Source: Melanocharis versteri
Lineage: Eukaryota > Chordata > Aves > Passeriformes > Melanocharitidae
Direction of reading: 5' to 3'
Assembly: GCA_013397845.1 (NCBI GenBank)
Contig: VZTG01007226.1
Coordinates: 149,568-213,567, forward strand
Length of the DNA: 64,000 bases
Below, one piece after another: positions 51,521 to 61,800 of this stretch. Position 1 is the stretch's first letter. Each line of letters begins with the position of its first letter. The position numbers and the translations under genes were made by a program. Under the pieces are notes generated by a model. It was not told the DNA's origin, did not search any database, and saw only the letters and a list, made by a program, of their open reading frames with translations.

Positions 51521-52264
51521 AGAGCCAGGCTGATGCAGAGACACTAGCTGCAGGAAACAAAGTCTTGAACCTGAGCTACGGTGAGAAGGAGCAGTCAGAG
51601 GAAATGACAGAGCTACCAGAGAGTGAGCGCGGCCCCAAGGAGGAGCAGAAGGCTGACTCCCTTCTGGCAGAAGAGGATGCTGAAGAAAAAGTGGATGGAT
51701 ATGAAGAGGGCCCTGAGGAAGATTCTGTAAGTAACAAAAGTCTTGACCTCAATTTTGCCAGCAAATTAATGGACTTCAAGCTGGCAGAGAGTGACCAGAG
51801 TGCAGGCAGCAGTTCTCAGACTGAAAGGAAACATGCCTGTGACATTTGTGGCAAAACCTTCAAGTTTGCTGGCACTCTTAGCCGTCACAAAAAGGCCCAC
51901 ATTCGTGAGGACAGAAAGGATGAAAGGAGCAGTGAGGATGAAAGCAAAAGCATTCAGGATGATGCAGGAGCTCCCTCGATGCAGGACTCTGGTCTTGAGC
52001 AGGAAGAGTCTCCGTTGGACTTGAAGGTAGTGGAGTCTCCTGTGGACTTTGAGGCAACAGGAAAGGAGAATGAAGAGAGCGAAAGCATCTCTGAGGGGGA
52101 AGGCACAGAGAGAAAGTCCACTGAGAAGAGCAGTGATGACAAACCAAAGACTGATGGGGCTAAGAGTACTGCAAAAGCAGACAAAAGAAAGAAAGTCTGT
52201 ACTGTGTGCAACAAGCGTTTCTGGTCTCTGCAAGATCTGACGCGACATATGCGGTCTCATACAG
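51521..52264 (+). CDS. RREB1: RREB1 coding exon: acidic region, CtBP-like motif, two fingers
   Basis: This exon joins the single G from the large exon to AG (Glu) and continues SQADAETLAAGNKVLNLS, matching human SQSDAETAAAAGEVLDL. A strongly acidic region follows, then NKSLDLNFASKLMDFKLAE (conserved), the finger at 51832-51900 (HACDICGKTFKFAGTLSRHKKAH), an acidic Ser/Glu-rich linker with PLDLK at 52012-52026, and the finger at 52192-52260 (KVCTVCNKRFWSLQDLTRHMRSH) ending HTG. The acceptor is TTTCCTTGCAG and the donor CAG|GTAAGA is strong. The upstream ATG at 51406 is intronic and not a real start. Unspliced, the frame would extend 86 codons past the donor to a stop ending at 52524. Confidence 0.96.
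52012..52026 (+). other. RREB1: PLDLK motif, possible extra CtBP-binding site
   Basis: PLDLK fits the CtBP-binding pattern PxDL[ST/K/R]-like. As I recall, the aligned human segment reads EQEEKPPETPAEVVES, without it. The gain or loss is inferred from memory of one species. Confidence 0.45.
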
Positions 52265-54399
52265 GTAAGAGGAGGCTTGAGGGCAGGACAGACCATGAGG
52301 TGTCCCACCAGACTGAGGTGTCTGCTCTGGAGGTGCACAATGGCTGCTGGCACTTGAGGCTGGAGACACTGCTTTTAGTCCTAAAGGTATCTGCAAGGTG
52401 TCTTCTCTGCCCCAGTCCCCCATCCTGTACAAAGCCTATGGAGGGAGCAGGGATTGCAGCCACTGCCTTATTTTCAGCTCCCAAACTGTTTTTCCCCATG
52501 ATTGCTTACAGAGTTCAGAGGTGAGGGCAAGTGTGGAGATTCCTGTGCAGCTTCTGACTCTCATCTTATCACGTGTGTGTGGCTTTACTTCTTCCCAGTA
52601 TTTTGATCAACAGTGGAGAAACCTGTCAGTGTATGATGAGACTTCACCTCTGAGTGAAAGTTTAGAGAGAGAAAGAGTCTAGTTTTGTCTGATGATCTGA
52701 GCCTAATATGGGTAACGTGCTGGTGATGTGTGTGACCTGCTGCTTGGGTGGAAGGCAAAGATCCAGTGGGCACTTGGGCAGCGAAGGTGGAACACAGGTA
52801 GTGAAACACTTGCCCAGTGACTTGGCTGGGCAGTGGGATTGCTTTATGTGACAGGCAGATTGCAGCAGTGCCTTGCAAATGAGATGAAGCCATGAACCAG
52901 CTCAAAGGTGAATTAATCATTCATCCTTATTAATTATGTATTCTACCTGCCAGCAAGCTGCTCTGACATGGGAAAACTGGTGCATTTTGACATTTTGTGT
53001 CTTTTGAAGGTGCTCTCTGTTGAAGACAAGATTTTTGCCATTAACAAAATACTTGTGCTGTAATTGACAGTGATTTTTAGTAAACTACCCCAAAGAGTAA
53101 TGCCTGAACTAGACTTCAACCCTTCTATATCATAAATATTCACCTACTGAGTGCAAAACGGACCTGTTTTCTTCTGGTATTGAGCCACAAGTGAAACAGG
53201 GGACAGGTCCCATTCTTGTGCCTATTTTCATGCAAGTGCAGAAGCTCTGGAGAAATGCTGGTATCTGAAGTACTGAGCTTTACCACCAAATGATGTGTGC
53301 CCATGGACGTTTCCATACTCTGTTTTAGTTGTTTTCATTGCATGCTGGGTTATGTGGGCCTTGTCAGTATGTTTTTTTCCTGTTTGTTTCACTTCCTTAC
53401 TTGACTCTGAAGGATGTTTTAACATAGGATAGGTGTGGAATAGGAATCTGGCACAGTGCTTTCTTCAAATTCAATAAATGTAACTATGACTTACCCCCAC
53501 TGTCAGATCAATGTGTTTTCAGCTGAGGGTTTTGCACCAAGGCTGTGGGTTGACTCTTCTCCTTGTCTTCTTCCTACTTGTTCACCTATATTGACAAAAT
53601 ACTGTCAGGTTGCACACTGCTTATACTTAAGTTTTAATGTCTGAGGTTTTGTAAAGATGCCTGTAAGGTTTTGGGATTTGTTTACTCAGAAGAGGAACAT
53701 TTGGGACACCCTGACGTGTGCAAGAAACCTCTGCCTGCCTACCGTGTGTCTCATTCTAGTGCTCATTGGCACAAGATGGTGTCTTGATGGAATTGCAGCA
53801 CTGAAAAGTCTTTTAAGAGGCACAGTTGGAAAGGGAGGTGGGATTGAGGTGGGAACTTTGGTTCTTCAGGGCAGACAGCACCTTGGGGCACTGTGCGTGG
53901 TTAATATTTTGGGAGAATTTTGTCTGTGGGGCTGTAGTTGCTTTGTTTTCCAATTAGTTCCTGCTTAGGAAAGTATTGTCTCTCTCCACATGTGTCTGGG
54001 GCTGACCCGCGGCAGGGAGCTCACATGGTGGGCTGGTTTCATAAAGGCTTTCAAGTTCCAGAGATCGACTGTAAACCTTTTCAAGAAAAGTTGCTGACTA
54101 AATCAGAGAGGATGCTAGTGAGCACCTGGTGCTTACAGTGTTCCTCTCTCCTTAGTGCAGGGCCTTGCCAAGCTTGTAGACACTTAGTTTTGATACTCCA
54201 TCTGTGCCATAGGCATACCTGTGTTCCTGCTTGCACTGCATCAGCTAGTTTGCTAGTACAGAAGCAAAAAATCTGCATAAATGTGATGTTCAGTGTAGGT
54301 ACTGAATTTCCAAAGTGCAAAGTGTTTTACACTGCTTGAAACAAGAGGGAAGTACGTGTGTGACCTCGCAGCTGACTTTGTGTTGTAATTCTCTTCCAG
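52265..54399 (+). other. RREB1: RREB1 intron (2.1 kb)
   Basis: GTAAGA at the start, TTCTCTTCCAG at the end. No gene or clear repeat inside. Confidence 0.87.
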
Positions 54400-54905
54400 G
54401 TGAGAGACCTTACAAGTGTCAAACCTGCGAACGGACCTTCACTCTGAAGCACAGCCTGGTCCGTCACCAGCGCATCCACCAGAAAGTCAAAAATGCCCGA
54501 AACCACGGGAAGGAGAGCGACAAGGAGGAGACGCAGTCGAGGTGTGGAGAAGACAGTGAGAATGAGTCCAGCCACAGCGGCGCCAACCCCATCTCCGAAA
54601 GCGAGTGCGACTCCGCGGGGGGAGTCAGTAGCCACTCGTCCCTCGTGGGGAGCCGGAGCGAGCCCCTGGCCGGCACGGTCATGGACTCCCCCTGCGGAGA
54701 GGAGAGGAGCGGCGCCTGCCTCGCCGAGCCCACCAAGAGCGCGCAGAAACAGATGGCAAAAGACCAGGAACCGCGGGGCAGCTCCGAGCACGAGAGGCCC
54801 TCAGGTTTCATCCAAGACTTGCTGGAGATGCACAACGCGCCGTCTCCCATGAATCACATCCTGGCCTCTGCAGACAGTGCGCCTCAGCTCTTGGGCGTGG
54901 AATGA
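54400..54905 (+). CDS. RREB1: RREB1 terminal coding exon: last finger and C terminus
   Basis: The exon starts with GT completing Gly, then ERPYKCQTCERTFTLKHS and the finger at 54411-54479 ending RHQRIH. A basic stretch KVKNARNHGKESDKEE, an acidic/Ser-rich tail and the C terminus NHILASADSAPQLLGVE follow, with TGA at 54903-54905. Human ends HPILATADGASQLVGME. The exon is GC- and CpG-richer than the preceding intron. Its start is set by the acceptor TTCTCTTCCAG at 54389-54399 and by phase. Confidence 0.97.
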
Positions 54906-55680
54906 CTTGCTAGGAGGTTGGATCCGTCTCAGCAGGCAAACCGAAGCCAGCAGAGCAAGGTTTCTGGAGTCTGGTTTTGGAAGAGCGACCTTACAGCTAC
55001 GGGGAGAGTATGGCAGACAGGACGTGGTGCCATATGCCTTTCAGTATAATAATGCAAGAGACTACAGTATATACTGATTTGAGTGCCTTACTACTTTATT
55101 AGATCTTTTGGTATTATAGATTTTTTCAAAAATGATTTTAATATTTTAAAGAATTATTTGGAGAGGACCCTTTTTCATTTAAGCATTAATGTTACCTTTT
55201 GTATTGGTGTGCGTGAGCTTGTTCTTGTATATCTGTGATAGTCGCTGTGTTTGTTCTCTGAGCTGGAAATGGGGCAGTGGGGTGGGAGGCCCTTGGATAC
55301 CATAGCCAATAACTGGAAGAAAAATGATGTGAATTTCATACGAAATAGTCAGAGGAGATGCAGAGGAGACCTTGATTTATTGGTTTTTTTCTCAGTAGAT
55401 GTTCTTGCATTTGCCACACGGTGGAGCATTAAGCCTGGTTCAGGCCTGAACAACGTGGCAGTTGAAGGTGTTCAAAGTGGTTCAAGCCAAAAGCAGGAAA
55501 CACAAATGAATTTCAACCTCATGCTTGTTTCCACTTTTCAGCATTAGAAGTGGTCTTCTAAATACTAGGGTTTTTTTCTGGCCGTCACGGACTGAGCGTG
55601 TATACAGAGAAGAGTTACATAGCAACGTAACCTATGGAAATTATGCACCCGCTGTTACATATGTTTGATTTGCTTCAGTA

Positions 55681-55716
55681 TATTATTATTATTATTATTA
55701 TTTTATTATTATTTTA
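55681..55716 (+). repeat. (ATT)n microsatellite, first copy
   Basis: TAT/ATT repeats at the left end of the duplicated segment. A matching ATT tract lies at the start of the second copy. Confidence 0.85.
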
Positions 55717-56267
55717 TAAATCCATCAGTTCGCTTGTCTCTGCAGTCAGCAGAAGCCAATGGGCAATATTTGCCCACGGAGATGCGTAGCGCAGCTTGGA
55801 TCCCGTCTCGGAGTGTTCCTGACTCACCGCTTTCACCAGCTCCTCCTCCTGTTGTTGCAGCTCTTCTACTGTACTTCACATGAGCCCCTTCCTCCGACCG
55901 GAGCGTCCCGCGGAGGCCAGCGAGGTATCGGCCCCGTGCGGGGGCACATCTCCCTCCCTCCCTCCCTCGCGGTGTGGGTGTGGGTGCGAGTGTGCGACGG
56001 CGGGGCCGCGCGGGGCCCCGCGTGCGCGAGAGGGGCACCGCGAGTGCCGCGGCGACCCCGCTGCCGTCACCTCCTCGGTGGCAGCCTGCGCCACTCACAG
56101 AGCAAAGTTATTCCGTCTTCCAGTGGGAAGCAAGAGAGAAATGCGAGCTTTACCCTCGTCTTGCTTCTGTCGTGTTCTAGGGCAAGAAAATACTACTGGT
56201 GATAAAACTACAGATATACGGCATGTTAAAAATAAATAAAATAAATTTTAAAAAGAAAAAAAAAAAA
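55689..56267 (+). repeat. duplicated 3' UTR segment, copy 1
   Basis: About 579 bp that recurs 1074 bp downstream. It begins in the ATT tract, runs through the CpG-rich block and ends in A12, exactly at the N gap. I found two base differences against copy 2 (CCTCCTCGGTGG here, CCTCATCGTTGG there). Such near identity, together with a gap abutting the copy, points to an assembly artefact. Confidence 0.93.
55884..56092 (+). other. CpG-rich block in the 3' UTR (copy 1)
   Basis: Very GC- and CpG-rich, with (CTCC)n-type CCCTCCCTCCCTC, GTGTGGGTGTGGGTGCG and the near-palindrome GGGGCCGCGCGGGGCCCCGC. It forms an island inside an AT-rich 3' UTR. Open frames in it overlap in several frames and do not resemble a protein. 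Strong secondary structure is likely and may explain the neighbouring gap. Confidence 0.75.
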
Positions 56268-56591
56268 NNNNNNNNNNNNNNNNNNNNNNNNNNNNNNNNN
56301 NNNNNNNNNNNNNNNNNNNNNNNNNNNNNNNNNNNNNNNNNNNNNNNNNNNNNNNNNNNNNNNNNNNNNNNNNNNNNNNNNNNNNNNNNNNNNNNNNNNN
56401 NNNNNNNNNNNNNNNNNNNNNNNNNNNNNNNNNNNNNNNNNNNNNNNNNNNNNNNNNNNNNNNNNNNNNNNNNNNNNNNNNNNNNNNNNNNNNNNNNNNN
56501 NNNNNNNNNNNNNNNNNNNNNNNNNNNNNNNNNNNNNNNNNNNNNNNNNNNNNNNNNNNNNNNNNNNNNNNNNNNNNNNNNNNNNNNNNNN
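56268..56591. other. assembly gap (324 N)
   Basis: Run of 324 N immediately after the A12 tract of copy 1. The true content and size are unknown; any open frame drawn through it is meaningless. Confidence 1.
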
Positions 56592-56601
56592 ATTTTTAAA
56601 T

Positions 56602-56728
56602 AGGGATGTTTGAACCAGTTCAGAAACGAAGCTAACGCCAGATATAGATAAATCAATCACAACCAATGATTCATTTGAAACTCTACCCAGGTGCATTCTA
56701 CTTAATTAAAACCAGTTCACGCATCCCT
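56602..56728. mobile_element. short TIR element (MITE-like), family unknown
   Basis: A 127-bp unit starts AGGGATGTTTGAACCAGTT and ends with the inverted form (its reverse complement begins AGGGATGCGTGAACTGGTT), matching at 15 of the first 19 positions. It is flanked on both sides by TAAAT (56597-56601 and 56729-56733), a perfect 5-bp target-site duplication. It has no coding capacity. I cannot assign a superfamily. The left flank is only 10 bases from the N gap. Confidence 0.45.
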
Positions 56729-56752
56729 TAAATTGTTATTACTATTATAATT

Positions 56753-56792
56753 ATAATAATAATTATTATTATTATTTTATTATTATTTTATA
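56753..56792 (+). repeat. (ATT)n / ATA-rich microsatellite, second copy
   Basis: TTATAATAATAATTATTATT... leads into copy 2. Its upstream flank differs from that of the first ATT tract, so the duplication boundary lies within this repeat. Confidence 0.85.
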
Positions 56793-57341
56793 AATCCATC
56801 AGTTCGCTTGTCTCTGCAGTCAGCAGAAGCCAATGGGCAATATTTGCCCACGGAGATGCGTAGCGCAGCTTGGATCCCGTCTCGGAGTGTTCCTGACTCA
56901 CCGCTTTCACCAGCTCCTCCTCCTGTTGTTGCAGCTCTTCTACTGTACTTCACATGAGCCCCTTCCTCCGACCGGAGCGTCCCGCGGAGGCCAGCGAGGT
57001 ATCGGCCCCGTGCGGGGGCACATCTCCCTCCCTCCCTCCCTCGCGGTGTGGGTGTGGGTGCGAGTGTGCGACGGCGGGGCCGCGCGGGGCCCCGCGTGCG
57101 CGAGAGGGGCACCGCGAGTGCCGCGGCGACCCCGCTGCCGTCACCTCATCGTTGGCAGCCTGCGCCACTCACAGAGCAAAGTTATTCCGTCTTCCAGTGG
57201 GAAGCAAGAGAGAAATGCGAGCTTTACCCTCGTCTTGCTTCTGTCGTGTTCTAGGGCAAGAAAATACTACTGGTGATAAAACTACAGATATACGGCATGT
57301 TAAAAATAAATAAAATAAATTTTAAAAAGAAAAAAAAAAAA
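56763..57341 (+). repeat. duplicated 3' UTR segment, copy 2
   Basis: Counterpart of 55689-56267 at +1074. After the A12 tract it continues into GGAAATAAAATTC and the rest of the UTR, so this copy is the one joined to the downstream sequence. Confidence 0.93.
56958..57166 (+). other. CpG-rich block in the 3' UTR (copy 2)
   Basis: Same block as in copy 1, with two substitutions near its 3' end. If the duplication is false, this is the single real block. Confidence 0.75.
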
Positions 57342-57789
57342 GGAAATAAAATTCTTCCTGAGATTTTGGGGTTGATGCTTGAAGACTTGAGGTGTGCGTC
57401 TAAATTTCATATCAGTAATTTAACCCCTTTAATGCTGGCAGCTGGAATTTCTCCGTATGGCTCCTGTTGCCGGCAACAGGTGACACTCCAGCCACCAATA
57501 TTGAAGGGGTTATGCGAAATGTATCCTACTGTAGCTGCGCATTTTTAGGAGTGCCCAGCATTTTTGTTGTCCTTGTCGTTGTTGTCGTTATTGTTGTTTG
57601 TTAATTGTCCTTCAGTCATGACCTCTGGGACAGACAGAGCCATAATAGCATTGCCGGAGCCTCACTGTGCTATTCCACCACTGCAGCCCCCCAGCCCAGC
57701 CCGCACTGTGACCCTCCCTCCTTCCCAACGCAGAATCGCTTTTCCTGCTCTCACCAGACATGGAGGAAGTGGGCCTCGGACCCAGCCTA

Positions 57790-57827
57790 TATTATATAAT
57801 ATAAATATATCTATATATATCTATATA
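57790..57827. repeat. AT-rich (TA)n / ATCTAT tract
   Basis: TATTATATAATATAAATATATCTATATATATC-type simple sequence, followed by one unresolved base (N) at 57828. Confidence 0.8.
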
Positions 57828-58230
57828 NCTCTCCACACTAAACTGCGCAATACTGTGGGGGAGAAGCCATTACTAAACTATATGCTGCAGAACAATGTAG
57901 CAAGTAATTAATTCCCAGCAGCCTGCCGGGACATCTGCTAGCAATAATCACTATTGATTTAAAGCTTTATTTAGCCTTTATCTATATCCTAGTAGAGTAT
58001 AAGGTCTTGCCACATTTTATTGACGTTTTTATTAGTTGAGTTTGACTGAGAACTGTTGCTGTTGTTGGGGTTTTTTTTGTTTCCCCTCTTCCCCCAATAT
58101 TAAACTGTGAAATTTATAATGTGTTTAAACTATGGGTGAATCTTAGGCTTTAGTTTGCATGTTCAGCTAATTTGTCTCTATACAATTTTCGTTTGAATCT
58201 TTTTATTTTTTTTCCTCTCTCAGGGCTTTT

Positions 58231-58280
58231 ACAAAAAACAAAAAAACAAAAACAAAACAAAAAGAAAACAAAAAAAAAGA
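58231..58280 (+). repeat. A-rich AAAAC/AAAAG tract
   Basis: Imperfect CAAAA/AAAAC units, then GAAAAC and an A-run, in the distal 3' UTR. Confidence 0.8.
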
Positions 58281-58476
58281 TCTTCTAAAATTCTTTTGCC
58301 TGAGTTGCAATGGACTTAACATGGAGATAATTCAATCACTACATTAAGCACTTGACTGTGAAAGCGCAAAAAAAAATAAAGGAAAAAAAAAAAGAGAGAA
58401 CCTTGTTTGAGGCTGTTGTGAAATAACTTTAGGGGGCTATGTGACAGTCTGATTCCATTTTCAGAATGATTCATCT

Positions 58477-58521
58477 TCTCTCTCCTCTCTGTGTGTCTCC
58501 TTTCTCTCTCTTCTCTCTCCA
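58477..58521 (+). repeat. TCTC pyrimidine-rich tract
   Basis: Interrupted CTCTCT repeats in the distal 3' UTR. Possible binding site for polypyrimidine-tract proteins, by composition only. Confidence 0.7.
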
Positions 58522-58724
58522 CGAAGGAAGTTTAATCCTAGTGATTTCATCCCATGCAGGAAACAGTAATAAATGTGTAGAATTCATATTTTTCTAAAGG
58601 GAACTTAAACTGCTGCTACGAATTGTGTACAAGACTGGTTTATGCCACATGAACAGAGAATCACACATTGTTTTGGTACTTTTATTCCTCTTTTTTTTCA
58701 GTTGTACAGTACTTCCAAATTCAA

Positions 58725-58835
58725 AATAAAAAGTAAAACTTGTTCTGTATCAAACCATCTAAGCAATAAAATGTTATATTTAAAAATTATAGGTTATGAA
58801 ATGGACGTGGCTCTTCTTGTGGGTTTGTGGTGACT
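58725..58835 (+). terminator. RREB1: RREB1 polyadenylation region
   Basis: Two AATAAA hexamers lie at 58725-58730 and 58765-58770, with a TTGTAC element just upstream. A GU-rich stretch (CTTCTTGTGGGTTTGTGGTG) follows at about 58815-58834. This is the standard arrangement, with cleavage expected near 58785-58795. Other AATAAA copies occur earlier in the UTR (for example near 57304-57320 and 58568) and could give shorter forms. Confidence 0.7.
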
Positions 58836-61800
58836 TGTTCTCAGACAGCTCTGCTGGAGGACGACGTGCAAGCCGGAGCTTATCTGTGCCAATGGATCAC
58901 TGTTTCTCTTCCTTTGGTTGATCTGAGTTTGAGCTGGAGATGATTGCAGCACTCGGAAAACTCGCGTTCATTTTGACCACCTTTTTCTGGTAGCCAGGCC
59001 CCTTTGAGATGCTGCTTGTCTCCCAGTGCAGTTCCTCAACGCAGCAACCAAAGACAGCGGAAAAGTGCTGATTTTCCTGCATAGGCAGGATCAGGATTCT
59101 CTTTTTTTAATTAATTGTAGCCCCATGGTCACATAGATGAGCATCTTCCCAGCATGCAGTGTACCAGTCACTTTTTTTTATAAATTAAGTAGGTTTCTGC
59201 TACCATAGTTTTCTTCTCGCACAAATGTTTATGGCCACAAACTCTTCAGGATGTATTCAAAAGCCACGAGCATGTGTCAAAAAAAGAGACAAATCCTTTG
59301 TTTTAGCATGTCAGAGCTGCCTTAGCTGCATTTTATATGCCTTCCTATAAATAAAACATTTCAGAGGACAGTGAGCCGAAGAATCATCGGAGTTGTGTAT
59401 CTATCCAGCTCTGGAGGCCAGGGAATTGCAGTGAAGCTGAAGCATCCACATCTTCCTAAGTCCTGCTGCGGTGGTGCTTTCTGGCAGAGAAGTGAACCAG
59501 GTTCAGAATGAGAGCCAGACTCGGAGGGTGAACTGCTGCTGCTTTCCTCCCTCAAGCCTCCTGCACCTGCCCGAGGGAAGTCAAAATTCCTCGCAGCACT
59601 TTTGCTGGTGAGGACCTTGGTCCTCACCCCCAGAGAGGGACAGGTTAAAACAGCAGCAGTCAGCCAGCCAGCTCTGCCCCAAACCAAGGATATCTGATGA
59701 TCTGGGGCTCTCTGAAGGCTCTCTGGCTGGGCTCACAGGGTGGAAACACCATTTCTGAGGGAGGAAACCTGCAGAAAATAATTTTCCCTCTCCCACCCAC
59801 TGACCTGAATCGCCTCTCTTCTCGTGAGACTGATGGGAAGCTCCCGTCCAAATGGCCCAGGGACCTGTCAGGAGGTGTAAAATCAAATGGGATGAGTTTA
59901 TGTGGCTAGGAAGTGATGGTGACTAATTACTTACAAAACAGATGACTTAGAGAGCACTTGGTTCTTGGCCATGGAGGGGTATAATTGCTGTGCCCAGCTC
60001 TTTTCTCCTTCTACATCAATTTGACAGTGACTGTTGCTGAGTTGGGAATTCGCCTGCTCCTCCTGCGTTGGGTGGGGTAACAGTCTGCAGGCCAGCTGAA
60101 CTTCACTCCTTGCTGGCACTTCCCTTTCCCTCTTCCTGCCTCCACTCCTTCCCATACTAACACCCATGGCAGGGATAGCTAGAGCTGGCCTGAAACAGAG
60201 GCTGGGGAGGTGGTGGTGATGGTGGGATCTCCGTGTGCCTCTCCAGCTTCCTGCTTCCTCGCCTTATTCCCTAAAGCTTTTTTCCCCACCTTGGCAAGGG
60301 TGAAGCTGAGCTTAATTCCTGACACGGACAGGGAGTGGCACAGCCCTTCTGTGAGGCACTGCTGTGGATCTCGCTGCTGTGGATCTTAACGCCCAGAGCG
60401 TTAAGGTCTGGGGAAGACCCAAGTCCTCGGCCACCACAGGGATGCCTTGGCAGCGAGGGGCACCAGGAAAGTGGGTTTTTTTTCTGAAGTGTGGAGTATG
60501 AAGCTGTGGGGATGGGCAGGAGATAGCAGGATTGGGTGAAAACTGGCTGCCCCAAAGCAGAATGTATAGCCTGGCTGGAGTGTCTTTTGCATTTTTGCTG
60601 CTACTGAAATGCAGACAAGTAAAGAGAAAGGAATAAAGTTACTTGGTTTTCATTATGCAACTGTCTCAAAGTAGCCAGCATTTGCAGGATGGGAGGGCTG
60701 TACACCTACACCGAGATCTTCAGAAAGTGAGTGCAATGAGAAATGATTTGTTGCTGACACTTAATGGTGTTTTGGTTCTGTTTGTTGAAAAAAGCCTTTC
60801 TCCAACAAAATGAGTCACAATTCAACTAGCGAAGGCAGAAAGGGGCAAAAGTTTACTTGAAACCTTTCCTTCTTCACAAGTCTCCAGTTTGGGGAATCAT
60901 GCATGCCATTTTCTTTCAGCAGTTCTGTAGTTATGATGGGATTGAAAATGCCACTTTTGGAAACCCTGAAGTTTAGGATTATTTGCAAAAGGGAGACTCA
61001 AGACCCCAGCGCAGAATAATCAACACTTTCTGTACATCAGAGGTACCATTTTTCATCACCCACTCTGACAATGCAAAGAAAGAAAAGGATGGAGAAATGC
61101 ATTGGATTGTTCAATTGGAACATCTCTTAACTGCTGGACTGTGGAAAAAGGGGCCACGCCAGCACCTCCCAAAACCTGAGTACTGGAGTAGCCAGCATTA
61201 GGGAGGGAAGTGAGTAAAACCTGTACAAGGCACCAGCATCCTCGGGAGTCATGGGTGAGCGGAGCCCTCCAGCCGAGGAGCTGCGTTAAAGTACTTTCCC
61301 CCTTTCATCCCCTTCCTTGGCAGTAATTACTGTGCAGGCGAGAGGCTGCACCCACACTGCAACAGCCAAAGGAGCAATGAGGGAGATGCTGGAATCTGGG
61401 CTCCAATCTGTTTGGAAATAAAGGAATTAGATTCTGAAAACCTCCTCCATGTCAGGGAGGAGCTGAATTTTTTGTGAAAAATGGTCTGAGGAGGGGAAGG
61501 GGGAAGAGTGTGTGTGAGAAAAGGTCTAACCTGCTATTGGGGTGGCATGATGTGCGTACATATCTGCATCCTGGGTTGTGTGGTGCCTGAGCTGGGGACG
61601 TGACGGGTCACCGGGCTGTGTGTGCTCTGCAGGTTGGAAGCACCACATCACTACAGTGCTCCCTGGACTCTGAGCCCTGGGTGTGCTCTGGGGTTCCTGG
61701 GTTTGGCCACCAGCCCCGCATTGGATCTGCCCTCCTTGCTCCATGCCCTCACGTGCACACTCAGGGAACAGGGCAAACAAACATCCAGGAGCATACTGTT

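Larger units (their letters stand above)
1..58790 (+). other. RREB1: RREB1 gene, 3' portion (partial gene)
   Basis: This is the gene span inside the window: seven coding exons, six complete introns and the 3' UTR. Exon phases join without error (164+145+140+190+2740+744+506 = 4629 nt, divisible by three), giving 1542 residues and a stop. The product matches my knowledge of human RREB1 almost collinearly: order of zinc fingers, the block around GFHDLGFTDFSCRKFPR, and the C-terminal ending (LLGVE here, LVGME in human). RREB1 is a nuclear transcription factor acting downstream of Ras-MAPK. It binds C-rich/A-C-rich RRE sites, works with SMADs in TGF-beta-driven transcription and recruits CtBP-type corepressors. 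Roughly the first 200 residues and the promoter are outside the window. The gene name is secure; the species is not known. Confidence 0.97.
54906..58790 (+). other. RREB1: RREB1 3' UTR (with assembly gap and duplicated segment)
   Basis: Noncoding from the stop codon to the poly(A) signals near 58765. It is mostly AT-rich but carries a CpG-rich block, present twice, and a 324-base N gap. Subtracting one duplicate unit (1074 bp, including the gap) leaves about 2.8 kb, close to the length I expect for RREB1 3' UTRs. A single N lies at 57828 in an AT-repeat tract. Confidence 0.8.

Noticed and set aside
56177..56696. Open frames crossing the N gap
   Set aside because: Translations of N are not evidence; no coding claim can be made.
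55709..57112. Proline/arginine-rich frames in the CpG-rich blocks, appearing twice as apparent paralogues
   Set aside because: They are copies of the same 3' UTR sequence on either side of the gap, with frames open on both strands because of base composition.
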